The notes beneath the pieces were generated by a model that was not told the DNA's origin, ran no database searches, and saw only the letters and a program-made list of their open reading frames with translations. A DNA stretch of 64,000 nucleotides from Alloyangia pacifica. Lineage in GTDB: Bacteria > Pseudomonadota > Alphaproteobacteria > Rhodobacterales > Rhodobacteraceae. Below are positions 34,036 to 42,226 of the stretch, piece after piece; positions within the stretch are counted from its first letter, which is position 1, and every line of letters begins with the position of its first letter. The position numbers were made by a program, and so were the translations under genes. Where the stretch lies: the NCBI RefSeq assembly GCF_020524285.1, contig NZ_JAIVKX010000021.1, positions 1-64,000 of the forward strand. Reading direction: 5' to 3'.

Positions 34036-34458
34036 GGCGGCGAGCAGATATTTTGTTCGCGGAATGCGATGTTCGCTTAACGTACTATCAGTATTTGACA
34101 AATCATGGCGCGCGCTCGGTGATAAAATGTTCGAAGGGGAGACATTTGCAGCTTGTGGTTGCCTCTCCACGTGACGCGGGGCGAAATTCGCGGTAGCTTA
34201 AGCTGCAACGCAGCACGCCATGTGCAGCGGGCCGGGGCATAGTGCCTCGGGACGTTGCCTAGCCTCGCGGCCAATTTGAACGACCTGTTTAATTTTATGG
34301 AATTTCTTGAGCGCCTCGGCGCCAGCATCGGGATGGATGCGTTGGCAGATGTCCCCGAAGCCTCGGCGCCGCAAAAGGTCTGACCCGGAGTTTTCGCCGG
34401 CGGGCAGGGGCGCAGACGGCCGCATGCAGGCCCGACAGATTTTGAGTGGAGTTATTTT
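34036..34458. other. AT-richer intergenic region
   Basis: 423 bp without a gene, visibly lower in GC than its surroundings. TTGACA at 34095-34100 is followed 19 bases later by TGATAA, a weak sigma-70-like pair. The sequence TTTAATTTTATGG near 34288 and a purine-rich stretch before 34459 may be the leader of the TetR-fusion gene. No operator dyad was identified. Confidence 0.4.
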
Positions 34459-36120
34459 ATGGAGGACAAAAGCGTGACGAATTCGGATTCGGAGTCCAGC
34501 GGCAACGGTGCCGCGCGGCGTCATTGGAAACAGAATCCGGAAGCGGTGCGTGCCAATATTCTCGAGGTCGCCCGCCGGGCCTTTGTCACACACGGTCTGA
34601 CCGGGGCGAAAATCGATGACATCGCGGCGGGCACCGAGACCTCGAAGCGGATGATCTACTACTACTTCGGCGACAAGGAGGGGCTCTACAGGGCGGTGAT
34701 GGAGGATGCCTATGCGCGGGTCCGCGCCGCCGAGGACGAGCTCGAGCTGGCCAGCCTGCACCCGGTCGAGGCGTTGCGCCGGCTGGCGGAGTTCACCTTC
34801 GACCACCACGCCGAGCACGCGGACTTCGTGCGTCTGGTGATGGTCGAGAACCTGCACAATGCGCGGCACATGGAAAAGGCCGGCGACCTGTCGGGGCAGA
34901 ACATCTCGGCGATCCGGCTGCTCGATGCGATCTACCAGCGCGGCTGCGCCGAGGGGCTGTTCCGCCGCGGGCTGAGCGCGCTCGAGCTGCACTGGCATAT
35001 CTCGGCGCTGGCGATCTTCAACGTGGCCAACCGGGCGACCTTCTCCAGCCTGTTCGGCGACAGCCTGTTCGAGCCCAAGGGGCAGCAGCAGCTGCGCCGC
35101 CACGTCGGCGACATGCTGCTGCGCTTCGTCATGCGTCCGGGCCTGTCGGTGGAGGAAGCCTCGGTGCGGCCGATCGCCGAGACCCGCGCCATCCATCCCG
35201 ACATCTACCGCTTCCGCGAGACCTGGGACGCCACCTGGGCGACCTTGCCGACCGAGGGCGACGCGGCGACCCGGCGGCTGCATTTCGAATCCGTCTCGCG
35301 CTCGCTGCGCCTGCCCAGCCCCGAGGGAGTGGAAACCGACGAGGAGCATTGGATCGACACCGATTGCGGCCCCGTGCGGGTGCGGCTGTTCCGCCCGCCC
35401 GGCACCGAGCCGCTGCCGGCGCTGATCTACCTGCACGGCGGTGCCTGGCGGCAGGGCAGCCCCGAGACCCATTGGAACATCACCTCGCGGCTCGCCGCCT
35501 GGTCGGGCCACCTGGTGATCTCGGTGGACTACGCGCTGGCGCCGGAGCATCCCTATCCCGAGGCGCTGCAGCAGATGCCGGCGGTGATCGCCTGGGCGCG
35601 GGAGCAGGCCGCGACGCTGGGGCTCGACCCGGCGCGGCTGTCGATCGGCGGCGACGGGGCTGGCGGCAATCTCGCTGCGGCGGCGACGCTGATCTGCCGC
35701 GATGCCGGGGTGCCGCTGGCGGCGCAGCTGCTGATCTACCCGGTCTGCGATTTCGACACGTCGCGGCCCTCCTGCTCGGAGTATTCCGAGGGGCCGCTCT
35801 GGACGCTGGCGCAGCTTCTGTCGGCGCATGCGCAATATTGCCCGGACATGACGTTGCGCGAGCGCGACCCGCTGGTGGCGCCGTTGCTGGCGGCGGATCA
35901 CTCCGGGTTGCCGCGGGCCTATCTGGCGCTGGCCGAGCACGACCCGCTGCGCGACAGCGGCCTGGCCTATGCCGGGGCGCTGGAGGCGGCGGGTGTTCCT
36001 GCGGAGGTCGATCCCGGCAAGGGGCTGGTGCGCGACTACCTGCATGCCATCGGCTTCGGCAGCGCCGCCGAGGACCGGCTGCGCGACATGAGCGCCTGGC
36101 TGAAGCGGACGGTGGGGTAG
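34459..36120 (+). CDS. TetR DNA-binding domain fused to an esterase-like alpha/beta hydrolase domain with Ser-to-Gly nucleophile
   Basis: 553-aa fusion. Residues ~30-75 form a TetR/AcrR HTH (ILEVARRAFVTHGLTGAKIDDIA, then TETSKRMIYYYFGDKEGLY). Residues ~80-230 form a helical TetR-type core. Residues ~285-553 form a hormone-sensitive-lipase-type hydrolase domain with the oxyanion motif YLHGGAW (HGG 326-328), ALAPEHPYPEAL, the acid Asp495 (EHDPLRD) and His529. The nucleophile elbow, normally GDSAGG, reads GDGAGG, with codon GGG at 35656, so the catalytic serine is Gly400. The domain may bind an ester- or lactone-like ligand without cutting it. It follows the peptide transporter on the same strand; its target is unknown. 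Confidence 0.85.
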   Translation: MEDKSVTNSDSESSGNGAARRHWKQNPEAVRANILEVARRAFVTHGLTGAKIDDIAAGTETSKRMIYYYFGDKEGLYRAVMEDAYARVRAAEDELELASLHPVEALRRLAEFTFDHHAEHADFVRLVMVENLHNARHMEKAGDLSGQNISAIRLLDAIYQRGCAEGLFRRGLSALELHWHISALAIFNVANRATFSSLFGDSLFEPKGQQQLRRHVGDMLLRFVMRPGLSVEEASVRPIAETRAIHPDIYRFRETWDATWATLPTEGDAATRRLHFESVSRSLRLPSPEGVETDEEHWIDTDCGPVRVRLFRPPGTEPLPALIYLHGGAWRQGSPETHWNITSRLAAWSGHLVISVDYALAPEHPYPEALQQMPAVIAWAREQAATLGLDPARLSIGGDGAGGNLAAAATLICRDAGVPLAAQLLIYPVCDFDTSRPSCSEYSEGPLWTLAQLLSAHAQYCPDMTLRERDPLVAPLLAADHSGLPRAYLALAEHDPLRDSGLAYAGALEAAGVPAEVDPGKGLVRDYLHAIGFGSAAEDRLRDMSAWLKRTVG

Positions 36121-36239
36121 GGGGCACTGCCCCTGAGGGCTCTTGTCGCGCGCGGTCGGTCTGGGCGCGACAGCCGTGGTCGCTGCGGACCCCGGTGGAG
36201 AGGCATTACGGCACCACCGGGGCGGCGCAGGGCCCCCTG

Positions 36240-37517
36240 TCAGAAGGCGCTGGTCAGCCCCGCGCCGATCCGCAGGTCACGGTAGCTGTAGGCGTCGAAG
36301 GTGCTGTCGCGCCGGGCCGTCTCGATCTGCAGGTAGGGGGTGAAGCGCCCGAAGACGAAGGTATCTGTCTTGTCGACGCGCAGCTCGAGACCGTATTCGG
36401 TCTCGTAGCGGGCCTTGCCGAGCCCCGGCGTGGCGCCGAACTGGTCGTAGGCCGCGGCATAGACAGACGGTTCCAGCAGGAAGCCGCCGCCCACCTCGAC
36501 CCGGCCGGCGAGCCGCAGTTCGGCGTAGTCGTAGGTCAGGTCGTCGCGCTCGGCTTGCTGGTGCTGCAGTGACAGGCTGCCGCCGATCTGCGCGCGGCCG
36601 CGCAGCGGGCGGATCACCGAGAGCCGGGCGCTGGCGCGCTGCACATCGACGCCGGGATAGCGCCCGAGGCTGACATCGTGCCATTCCGCCTCGAGCGTGG
36701 TGGTCAGGCCGAGCGCGTTGCGCCAGCTGACCCCGGCGCCGAGGCCGAGCCGCTCCTCGACCATCTCGCCGCCGAAATAATCGGTGCCGGCGATGGCCTC
36801 GGCCCAGGCGGTGGTCTGCGGCCAGGTGAGCTGCAGCCCGGCGCTGAGATCGGCGCCGAGCTCGTCCCAGTCGGTGCCGGAGGTCTGGTAGAGATCACCC
36901 TCGGCCTGCAGGTAGCCGGTCAGCGTGGCGCCGCCCTGGCGGGCGCGCAGCGGGAACTGCTTGCGGATCGCCCCGGCGAGTTCGAGGCCGGTCAGGGGCG
37001 CGTCGTCGTCGCGGTTCATCTTCAGCACCAGCGGCCCGGTGCCGAGGTCGGCCGCGATCTCGTCGCTGTCATAGGCGCGCCCGGCGCCCTCGGGGGCGCG
37101 CAGCGAGAATGAGAAGCGGGTGCGCAGACCCTGGCGTTCGTCGATGGCGCGCAGGAAGCGCAGCACGTTGGCCCGCACGCTCGGCGGCAGGTCGGGGCTC
37201 GACAGCACGATGCGGAACTGTTCGCGCGACTGCGCGTATTCCCCGGCCTCGAAGAGCGCGCGCGCCAGTTCGAGTCGCACGCGCAGCAGCCCGGGATCGG
37301 TGGCGAGCAGCCCGCGCAGCAGCCGCACGGCGGTTTGCGGCCGGCCCTGGGCGAGGGCGGCGAGCGCTTGCCGGAAGCTGGCGTCCATCTGGGCCGGGGC
37401 AGGGGGGGCGGCAGCCGGTGCGGCGGCCTGCTGCGCCTGCGCCCCGGGCGCCCCGGCCACCGGGAGCATCGCGGCGAGCGCGAGCGCGGTGGCCAGGGCC
37501 GTCCACTTGGGTCGCAT
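36240..37517 (-). CDS. Slam-type surface lipoprotein assembly modifier (DUF560 family)
   Basis: 425-aa outer-membrane protein. A signal peptide occupies residues 1-28 (ALATALALAAMLPVAGAPGAQA). Then comes a TPR-like periplasmic part (residues ~45-125; FRQALAALAQGRPQTAVRLLRGLL, LRVRLELARALFEAGEYAQSREQF). A C-terminal ~290-residue beta-barrel with alternating strands ends in a terminal Phe (AGLTSAF), the BAM signal. This TPR-plus-barrel layout is that of Slam proteins, which move lipoproteins to the cell surface. It starts 2 bp after the stop of a TbpB-like lipoprotein gene, its probable client. Confidence 0.8.
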   Translation of the reverse strand: MRPKWTALATALALAAMLPVAGAPGAQAQQAAAPAAAPPAPAQMDASFRQALAALAQGRPQTAVRLLRGLLATDPGLLRVRLELARALFEAGEYAQSREQFRIVLSSPDLPPSVRANVLRFLRAIDERQGLRTRFSFSLRAPEGAGRAYDSDEIAADLGTGPLVLKMNRDDDAPLTGLELAGAIRKQFPLRARQGGATLTGYLQAEGDLYQTSGTDWDELGADLSAGLQLTWPQTTAWAEAIAGTDYFGGEMVEERLGLGAGVSWRNALGLTTTLEAEWHDVSLGRYPGVDVQRASARLSVIRPLRGRAQIGGSLSLQHQQAERDDLTYDYAELRLAGRVEVGGGFLLEPSVYAAAYDQFGATPGLGKARYETEYGLELRVDKTDTFVFGRFTPYLQIETARRDSTFDAYSYRDLRIGAGLTSAF

Positions 37518-37519
37518 GG

Positions 37520-38413
37520 TCAGCGGCTGTCGTCGACCGCGCCGAAGGCGCCGATATAGGTGCTGTCGGCGGTGGTGCCCGAGAAGGTGCCGCCGACCTC
37601 CTGCGCATTGTCGCCGTAGAACTGCCCGTCGAGCGAGCCGCTCAGATCGTCGGTGACGATATCGGCGGCAAAGCCGGTGCCGCTGACCGATCCCGCGGTG
37701 TAGAAATCGAGGTCGGGGCGGTCGCCGGTGATCTCGCCGGTCGCCGGATCGGCGGTGATCGTGTCGCTGCTGTAGATCTCGACGGTATCGAAGTCGGTGT
37801 CCACCGCGATGTAGGAGGTGGTGACGGAAAGCTGCCCGTCGGTGACCACCTGCCCGAGGCTGTCGCCGTAGTAGCTGGCGGTGCCGGTGGTGGGCATCTG
37901 GCTCTCGGAGGTGCGCACGCCGAGCGAGCCCGCGCCGGCGACGCGGCTGCTGCCGGTGAGGCCGGTCTGCCAGGCGCCGAAGGTCTGGTAGCTGTAGCCC
38001 TGCTGCTCGGGATCGGCGACCACGAGCATGACGTCGCCATCGGCGCTGGTGGCGACAAAGCCGCCCTCCACCGTGGTGAGGTCAAAGCTGTCGCCAGCGG
38101 CGGTGGACAGGGTGAAGCTGCCCGTGCTGGTGGTCAGCGTGGCGGCGATCAGATCGCCGTCCTCGTAGGTGAGATCCGCGGTGATGTCGCCCTCGGTCTC
38201 GGGGGTGCCGAAGGCAAGGACATTGCCCTCTGCATCGGTGGTGTAGCCCGAGGAGACCGCCATGCCGTTGGCACGGTAGGTGCCATCGGTCGGCGGGGCA
38301 AAGGAGCTGAGCGGGGTGGGGGTGGCAGAGGAGCCGCTGCGGGCGCTTCTGCTACCGTCGCCGCAGGCTGCAACAAGCGCAAGCGCGGCGGCACTGATCA
38401 AAACGTACTTCAT
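37520..38413 (-). CDS. TbpB-like surface lipoprotein, probable Slam client
   Basis: 297-aa lipoprotein. The signal ends in the lipobox LVAAC with acylated Cys at ~17. A Ser/Thr-rich linker follows, then a beta-rich body. The C-terminus LDGQFYGDNAQEVGGTFSG is the hallmark of the transferrin-binding-protein B-like beta-barrel (G-x-FYG-x-x-A-x-E-x-GG-x-F). GAGGAA precedes the ATG. Co-transcription with the Slam-like gene strongly suggests display on the outer surface. The ligand could be iron, haem-carrier or host/environmental protein; nothing in the sequence decides it. Confidence 0.8.
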   Translation of the reverse strand: MKYVLISAAALALVAACGDGSRSARSGSSATPTPLSSFAPPTDGTYRANGMAVSSGYTTDAEGNVLAFGTPETEGDITADLTYEDGDLIAATLTTSTGSFTLSTAAGDSFDLTTVEGGFVATSADGDVMLVVADPEQQGYSYQTFGAWQTGLTGSSRVAGAGSLGVRTSESQMPTTGTASYYGDSLGQVVTDGQLSVTTSYIAVDTDFDTVEIYSSDTITADPATGEITGDRPDLDFYTAGSVSGTGFAADIVTDDLSGSLDGQFYGDNAQEVGGTFSGTTADSTYIGAFGAVDDSR

Positions 38414-38624
38414 AATTCCTCACGATCAAAAAAGCGCGACTGGTAAGATTTCTTTTGTACTGGGTGCGGCTCTGAGATGGCCGGTGCCTGGGTCTAAAGC
38501 GGGGTATTGTACGGGTCCGCGGGACGCGGGAGAGGGAAAAATCGGGTGTTCAAAATCGAAGGCGACTCATGGACTCGCCTCGTAAGGGAACCACAGCAGT
38601 TAATAATTTGCAAAGATTTCCGGT

Positions 38625-39107
38625 TCAGGCGCTGTCGGCGAGCGCCGCCATCCGGTGGCGCAGCAGCGAGGATTGCCGGTAGCTCTTGTCGAAGGTCACC
38701 TCGGTGCCGAGCCATGGCGGGCGGGTGAAGTCGGCGGCTTCCGAGGCCAGTTCGATCTCGGCGATCACGATGCCGGAGAGCACGCCGCGGTATTCGTCGA
38801 CGGTCCAGCGCTGCTCCGCGTGCATCACGTGGTGGCGGGTCTTGCAGATCGTCGGGCCGCCGAAATGCGCCGCCAGCATTGCCTGGCCGTCCTCGTAGGG
38901 AATGGGGTATTCGAACTCGTCGCGGGACATGCCCGTCCGCGGGCCCTTGAGGCTGAGGGTGACCTTGCTGTCATCGTAGAAGCGCAGGCGCACCTTCCGC
39001 CCGTCGCCAAGAGCGATGATGCCGTCGCAGAGCTCGGTCCGGTGCTGGACGGCCGCGCGCCAGTCTTCCGAAGCGAGAAGGAACTTGCGTTCTATTTCGC
39101 GTGCCAT
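38625..39107 (-). CDS. CYTH-domain phosphohydrolase
   Basis: 160-aa single-domain CYTH protein. The N-terminal signature EIERKFLL (E4, E6, K8 form the ExExK motif) and later basic/acidic tunnel residues (KVRLRFYDDSKVTLSLKG, FEYPIPYEDG, IVIAEIELASE, VTFDKSYR) fit stand-alone triphosphate tunnel metalloenzymes. These hydrolyse tripolyphosphate or ppp-nucleotides; an adenylate-cyclase role is less likely. A monocistronic unit. The 185 bp upstream hold only small GC hairpins. Confidence 0.88.
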   Translation of the reverse strand: MAREIERKFLLASEDWRAAVQHRTELCDGIIALGDGRKVRLRFYDDSKVTLSLKGPRTGMSRDEFEYPIPYEDGQAMLAAHFGGPTICKTRHHVMHAEQRWTVDEYRGVLSGIVIAEIELASEAADFTRPPWLGTEVTFDKSYRQSSLLRHRMAALADSA

Positions 39108-39292
39108 GGCACCTCGCCATTGCTGACCCGGGAAGTCTTACCCCGGCATCGGGGAATCGCAAGGGGGCGCAGGGCCCCGCCCGGACTTGCGGGCGAGGGC
39201 AGGGCCGGCTGCCGGATTTCTTGGCGGTCGTCCCGCAAAGGCATCGGTGTCGTCCCGCGGGCGCAGGCCGAGGCGGCCATGGGTCAGGCCGG

Positions 39293-39712
39293 TCAGCCCG
39301 GGATTCGCAGCACCTGCCCGGGGTAGATCTTGTCGGGATCGCTGAGCATCGGCTTGTTGGCCTCGAAGATCTCGGTGTAGCGCGCGCCGTCGCCCAGCGT
39401 GGCCTCGGCGATCTTCCACAGGTTCTCGCCCTCCTTCACCTCGTGGAAAACCGGGGCAGGGCCCTCGGCCTCGTCCTCGACCTCCGACACGCCCTCGATA
39501 TTGCCGACCGCGAGGATCATCTTCTCGCGGGTCTCCTGGTCCTTCGGCTGGCCCTTGATCTTCACCTTGGAGCTTTCGGGGTCGACCTCGATCTCGACGC
39601 CGCTCTTGTCGAGCCCGAGCGTGTCCAGTTCCGCCTCGAGATCGGCCTTGGCCGGGGTCGGCTCGGTGCCGAGCTTCTTGCCCTTGCCCTTGAGGAAGCT
39701 GAAAAGTCCCAT
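39293..39712 (-). CDS. BON-LysM domain protein (Kbp/YgaU-like)
   Basis: 139-aa soluble protein. The BON domain spans residues ~25-78 (GVEIEVDPESSKVKIKG, REKMILAVGNIEGVSEVED). The LysM domain spans ~88-139 (FHEVKEGENLWKIAEATLGDGARYTEIFEANKPML, IYPGQVLRIPG). This domain order and size match E. coli Kbp, a cytoplasmic K+-binding protein. There is no signal peptide, consistent with that role rather than cell-wall binding. The start has an AGGAGA site upstream. Confidence 0.88.
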   Translation of the reverse strand: MGLFSFLKGKGKKLGTEPTPAKADLEAELDTLGLDKSGVEIEVDPESSKVKIKGQPKDQETREKMILAVGNIEGVSEVEDEAEGPAPVFHEVKEGENLWKIAEATLGDGARYTEIFEANKPMLSDPDKIYPGQVLRIPG

Positions 39713-39975
39713 GCGGAAATCTCCTGTGAAATGCGTTGTGTTGAATGCCGGCAGTGTCGCTCAGCCGACGCGTGCCAGCCACAGGAAAGATTCCGGGTGG
39801 CGGGACTTGGCCTGCCGGGGGAGGGGACCTATCCCTTCGGCGAGCGCGGCACCCATCCGCCACCCTTTCCCATCCCGGCGCGGGTCTGGGCGGTCGCAGG
39901 CCTTGCGGGCTAATCTGAGACCACGCCACGGAGATCACCCGATCCCGCAGAGGCAGGTCGCAAGGAGAAATGAAA

Positions 39976-40146
39976 ATGGTCAATGGACTCCTGAAGATGG
40001 CTGGTTACCGCGTCGAGTACGTCTGTGACTGGGGCACTTACGACCGCCGCTACGGTGACATGGAGTATTATCTCAACACGCCGATCACCCGCGAGATGAA
40101 GGTCGCGCCGCCCTGGGCGGAGAAGCGTATCGTCCGCGGCCGCTGA
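39976..40146 (+). CDS. Small uncharacterised protein (56 aa)
   Basis: A short ORF beginning MVNGLLKMAGYRVEYVC and ending PPWAEKRIVRGR. AGGAG at 39963-39967 sits 8 bases before the ATG at 39976. An ATG at 39970 would be too close to it. The protein is basic and aromatic-rich (Tyr x6, Trp x2) with one cysteine and no TM or signal. I do not recognise a family. The good ribosome site, codon usage like that of the neighbours and lack of overlap make it likely to be real. Function unknown. Confidence 0.6.
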   Translation: MVNGLLKMAGYRVEYVCDWGTYDRRYGDMEYYLNTPITREMKVAPPWAEKRIVRGR

Positions 40147-40347
40147 GCCCCCAGACGCACCGGCGGTCCGGGCCTTCGGGCCCGCCGCCTGATCGGCCCC
40201 GCGGCAGCGGCGCTAACCGGACAGTTCCCCGACCCGATCTGCGCCGCCCGGCGCTGCGGGCTGGACCTCGGCAGGGCGCATCCGTCATATGTCCCGAGGC
40301 GCTCCGGAGCGGGCGCGGACGGACAGGCACAGGACGCGACCGAGGAC

Positions 40348-40830
40348 ATGACAGCACCCACAGACCAGACCGGCACCGCCGCGCCGCGGACGCTCTATCT
40401 CGAGGACGTTGCGGTGGGCGACCGCTTCGTCAGCGGCACCCACGCGATGGACGCGGCGCAGATCAAGGATTTTGCACGGCAGTTCGACCCGCAGCCCTTC
40501 CATCTCGACGAGGCGGCGGCGGAGGACAGCCTGTTCGGCGGGCTTGCTGCCAGCGGCTGGCACACGGCGGCGATCACCATGAAGCTCTTCGTCTCCTCGC
40601 TGCCGATGGCCGACGGGCTGGTCGGCGCCGGGGTCGAGGTGACCTGGCCGAAGCCGACGCGGGCCGACGACATCCTGCACGTGGAAAGCACGATCACCGA
40701 GATCAAACCGTCGCGCTCGCGCCCCGGCCGGGCGATGGTCACCGTCGAGACGTTGACGCTGAACCAAGAGGGCGAGCCGCGGCAGCGCCTGGTGTCGCGC
40801 GTCGTGATGTTCTCGCGCACGCAGGGCTGA
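40348..40830 (+). CDS. MaoC-like (R)-hydratase family protein
   Basis: 160-aa hot-dog-fold protein. The hydratase-2 motif with catalytic Asp and His is visible as FDPQPFHLDE near residue 47-56, followed by FGGLAASGWHTAAI, the substrate-side helix. It probably hydrates enoyl-CoA esters or acts on related thioesters. It stands alone; the 201-bp region upstream has no gene, only GC-rich sequence. Confidence 0.88.
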   Translation: MTAPTDQTGTAAPRTLYLEDVAVGDRFVSGTHAMDAAQIKDFARQFDPQPFHLDEAAAEDSLFGGLAASGWHTAAITMKLFVSSLPMADGLVGAGVEVTWPKPTRADDILHVESTITEIKPSRSRPGRAMVTVETLTLNQEGEPRQRLVSRVVMFSRTQG

Positions 40831-40906
40831 GGAGGGCAGGGGGGCTTTGCCGGTCCCTGCCGAGGGCGCCGGGCCCGGCGCGGTCCTCACCGCCGGCCCG
40901 AGACAG

Positions 40907-40943
40907 GAAAAGACCCGCCGGAAGTTTTCCGGCGGGTCTTTTT
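40907..40943. terminator. Strong bidirectional terminator
   Basis: GACCCGCCGGAA (40912-40923), loop GTT and TTCCGGCGGGTC (40927-40938) form a perfect 12-bp stem, flanked by AAAA on the left and TTTTT on the right. It separates the MaoC gene from the convergent M20 hydrolase gene and can stop both. Confidence 0.92.
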
Positions 40944-40950
40944 CATCGTC

Positions 40951-42144
40951 TCAGCCCTGCTGATCCATCAAGCTTAGCATGGCGTGGCTCAGCGACCGCA
41001 CCGCGGTGGGGATGCAGGCTTCGTCGAGATCGAAGTCGCTGCGGTGGAGCATGGTCTTGTGATGCTCGAGCTGCGAGCCGATGCGCAGGTGCGCGGCGGG
41101 CTTGCGGCTCGAGAACTCGGCGAAGTCCTCGCTGCCCATGGAGCCCTGCGGTAGTTCGATCACCTTCTCAGCGCCGATGATCTGGCGGGTGGCGTCGAGC
41201 ACCGGGTCGAGGATCTCGCGGTTGTTGACCACCGGCGGCACGCCGGTGTGGAAGACGGGGCTGACCTCGACGCCGAACTGCGCGGCGATGCCGGCGCATT
41301 GGGCCTCGATCGCCGCGCGGACCTGCGCGCGCACCGCCGAATCCTGGCTGCGGGTGGTGCCTTCGAGCCGCACTGTGTCGGGGATCTGGTTGCGCGCGGT
41401 GCCGCCTTCGATCTTGCCGATCGACAGTACGGCGGCGGAGAGCGGCGCGACCTGGCGGCTGACGATGGTCTGCAAGCCGCTGACCAGCGCGGCGCTCGCG
41501 ACGATGGGATCCTTGGCCAGATGCGGGTGCGCGCCGTGGCCGGACTTGCCGGTGATCTCGATGTCGAAGGGGTCGGTCGAGGCGAACGCCGTGGCCGGGT
41601 GCCAGCCGATGGTGCCGCCGGGGATCAGCGGCCAGTTGTGATAGCCCAGCACGATGTCGGGGTCGCAATGCTCGAACAGCCCGTCCTCGAGCATCGCCCG
41701 CGCGCCGCCAAGCCCTTCCTCGGCGGGCTGGAAGATGAACATCGCCTTGCCCGGCAGGCTGCCGAGCCGCGCCAGCACGCGCACCACGCCAAGCAGGATG
41801 GCGGTATGTGCGTCATGGCCGCAGGCGTGCATCTTGCCGGGGGTCTTCGAGACATACTCTGGGGTGCCGGTCTCGTGGATCGGCAGCGCGTCGAAGTCAC
41901 CGCGCAGGGCGATCACGGGGCCGGAGCCGTCGCCGATGGTGGCGCAGAGGCCGGTCTTGCCGAAGCCACCCGTCCAGGAGATGCCGATCTTGTCGAGCTC
42001 GTCCTTGATCATCGCCGAGGTCTTGACCTCTTCGAAGGCGAGTTCGGGGTTTTCGTGCATCCAGCGGCGGATGCGGATCAGGTCCTCGGTGATCTCAGCG
42101 GTGATCGCGTCGATCTCGGAGACGAGGTTGGTGGCTTGCGACAT
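40951..42144 (-). CDS. M20-family amidohydrolase (hippurate/N-acyl amino acid hydrolase type)
   Basis: 397-aa metallo-amidohydrolase. Motifs are RWMHENPELAFEE, then ALRGDFDALPI, then the metal cluster MHACGHDAHTAILLG (Cys/His/Asp ligands), QPAEEGLGGA (Glu-Glu) and GKSGHGAHPHLAKDPI (dimerisation histidine). Such enzymes split N-acyl amino acids, hippurate or IAA conjugates. The start ATG 42144 follows GAGGAA. It is the last gene of the TRAP operon, so it probably acts on the imported compound or on the product of the creatininase-family enzyme. Confidence 0.9.
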   Translation of the reverse strand: MSQATNLVSEIDAITAEITEDLIRIRRWMHENPELAFEEVKTSAMIKDELDKIGISWTGGFGKTGLCATIGDGSGPVIALRGDFDALPIHETGTPEYVSKTPGKMHACGHDAHTAILLGVVRVLARLGSLPGKAMFIFQPAEEGLGGARAMLEDGLFEHCDPDIVLGYHNWPLIPGGTIGWHPATAFASTDPFDIEITGKSGHGAHPHLAKDPIVASAALVSGLQTIVSRQVAPLSAAVLSIGKIEGGTARNQIPDTVRLEGTTRSQDSAVRAQVRAAIEAQCAGIAAQFGVEVSPVFHTGVPPVVNNREILDPVLDATRQIIGAEKVIELPQGSMGSEDFAEFSSRKPAAHLRIGSQLEHHKTMLHRSDFDLDEACIPTAVRSLSHAMLSLMDQQG

Positions 42145-42226
42145 GGTATTCCTCGGACAAAGGGGAACCACCCCTCCCGCGCGGGCCGGAGGGAGGGTCC
42201 GTTTTCAGGATTGAAGAGGGAAGGGC

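Noticed and set aside
34198-36045. Minus-strand open frame opposite the TetR-esterase fusion
   Set aside because: Gln/Arg/Gly-rich translation without motifs; the plus strand encodes a coherent two-domain protein.
34459-36120. Two separate genes (TetR and esterase) instead of a fusion
   Set aside because: There is no stop or frame change between the domains. A continuous helical TetR core and linker connect them, and no internal start with a ribosome site was seen.
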